From Trichodesmium sp. jk18x7bins.61 (lineage in GTDB: Bacteria > Cyanobacteriota > Cyanobacteriia > Cyanobacteriales > Microcoleaceae): a stretch of DNA of 5,314 nucleotides. Positions 5,311 to 5,314 of this stretch are shown piece after piece. Position 1 is the stretch's first letter. Every line of letters begins with the position of its first letter. The DNA lies in assembly GCA_022822685.1 (NCBI GenBank), contig JAJEAQ010000007.1:1-5314 (forward strand), read 5' to 3'. Position numbers and translations under genes: made by a program. The notes under the pieces are model-generated. The model searched no databases. It was not told the origin of the DNA and was given only the letters and a program-made list of their open reading frames with translations.

Positions 5311-5314
5311 AAGC

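Larger units (their letters stand above)
4884..5314. other. Gene-free region upstream of the GNAT gene
   Basis: No credible reading frame is seen to the right edge on either strand. A 29-codon frame (5023-5112, +) has no ribosome binding site and no recognisable sequence. The region should contain the GNAT promoter on the minus strand; 4884-4970 is very AT-rich, but no pair of -35 and -10 boxes is good enough to call. It holds the stem-loop, the promoter/operator cluster and the repeat end listed separately. Confidence 0.7.

Overview
The window looks like chromosomal DNA from a filamentous, probably heterocyst-forming (Nostocales-type) cyanobacterium. The evidence is the AT-rich base composition, three exact HIP1 octamers (GCGATCGC), intergenic DNA full of short palindromic repeats and MITE-like elements, and a GNAT protein of the type common in cyanobacteria. 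This assignment is inferred from style and gene content; no species can be named.

Layout. (1) Positions 1-866, + strand: the 3' part of a gene that enters from the left edge. It encodes the end of what looks like a caulimovirus-viroplasmin / RNase H1 N-terminal type domain, then a probable PD-(D/E)XK nuclease core, a linker made of a 57-bp tandem duplication, and a C-terminal helix-hairpin-helix domain. (2) Positions 897-3008, + strand, 30 bp downstream: a complete S9A prolyl oligopeptidase with an intact Ser-Asp-His triad. (3) Positions 3009-4184: 1.18 kb without a convincing gene. It holds a hairpin repeat, an 18-bp inverted-repeat pair, a 92-bp MITE-like element with 13-bp terminal inverted repeats and a 5-bp direct flanking repeat, G/C-rich and tandem repeats, a 56-bp inverted-repeat element and a 111-bp candidate element. 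(4) Positions 4185-4883, - strand: a GNAT acetyltransferase from a GTG start, carrying an internal repeat-derived insertion. (5) Positions 4884-5314: non-coding. It holds a potential RNA stem-loop, a promoter/operator-like palindrome cluster with a perfect Shine-Dalgarno sequence but no start codon or reading frame after it, and a copy of a repeat end seen at about 4065-4081.

The genes do not form an obvious pathway. The nuclease-like gene and the peptidase are co-directional and close enough to share a transcript, but nothing in their domains links them functionally. The most unusual item is the domain combination in the first gene (hybrid-binding-type domain + putative nuclease + HhH). The second theme is repeat DNA, both between genes and apparently inserted in frame inside two protein-coding genes.
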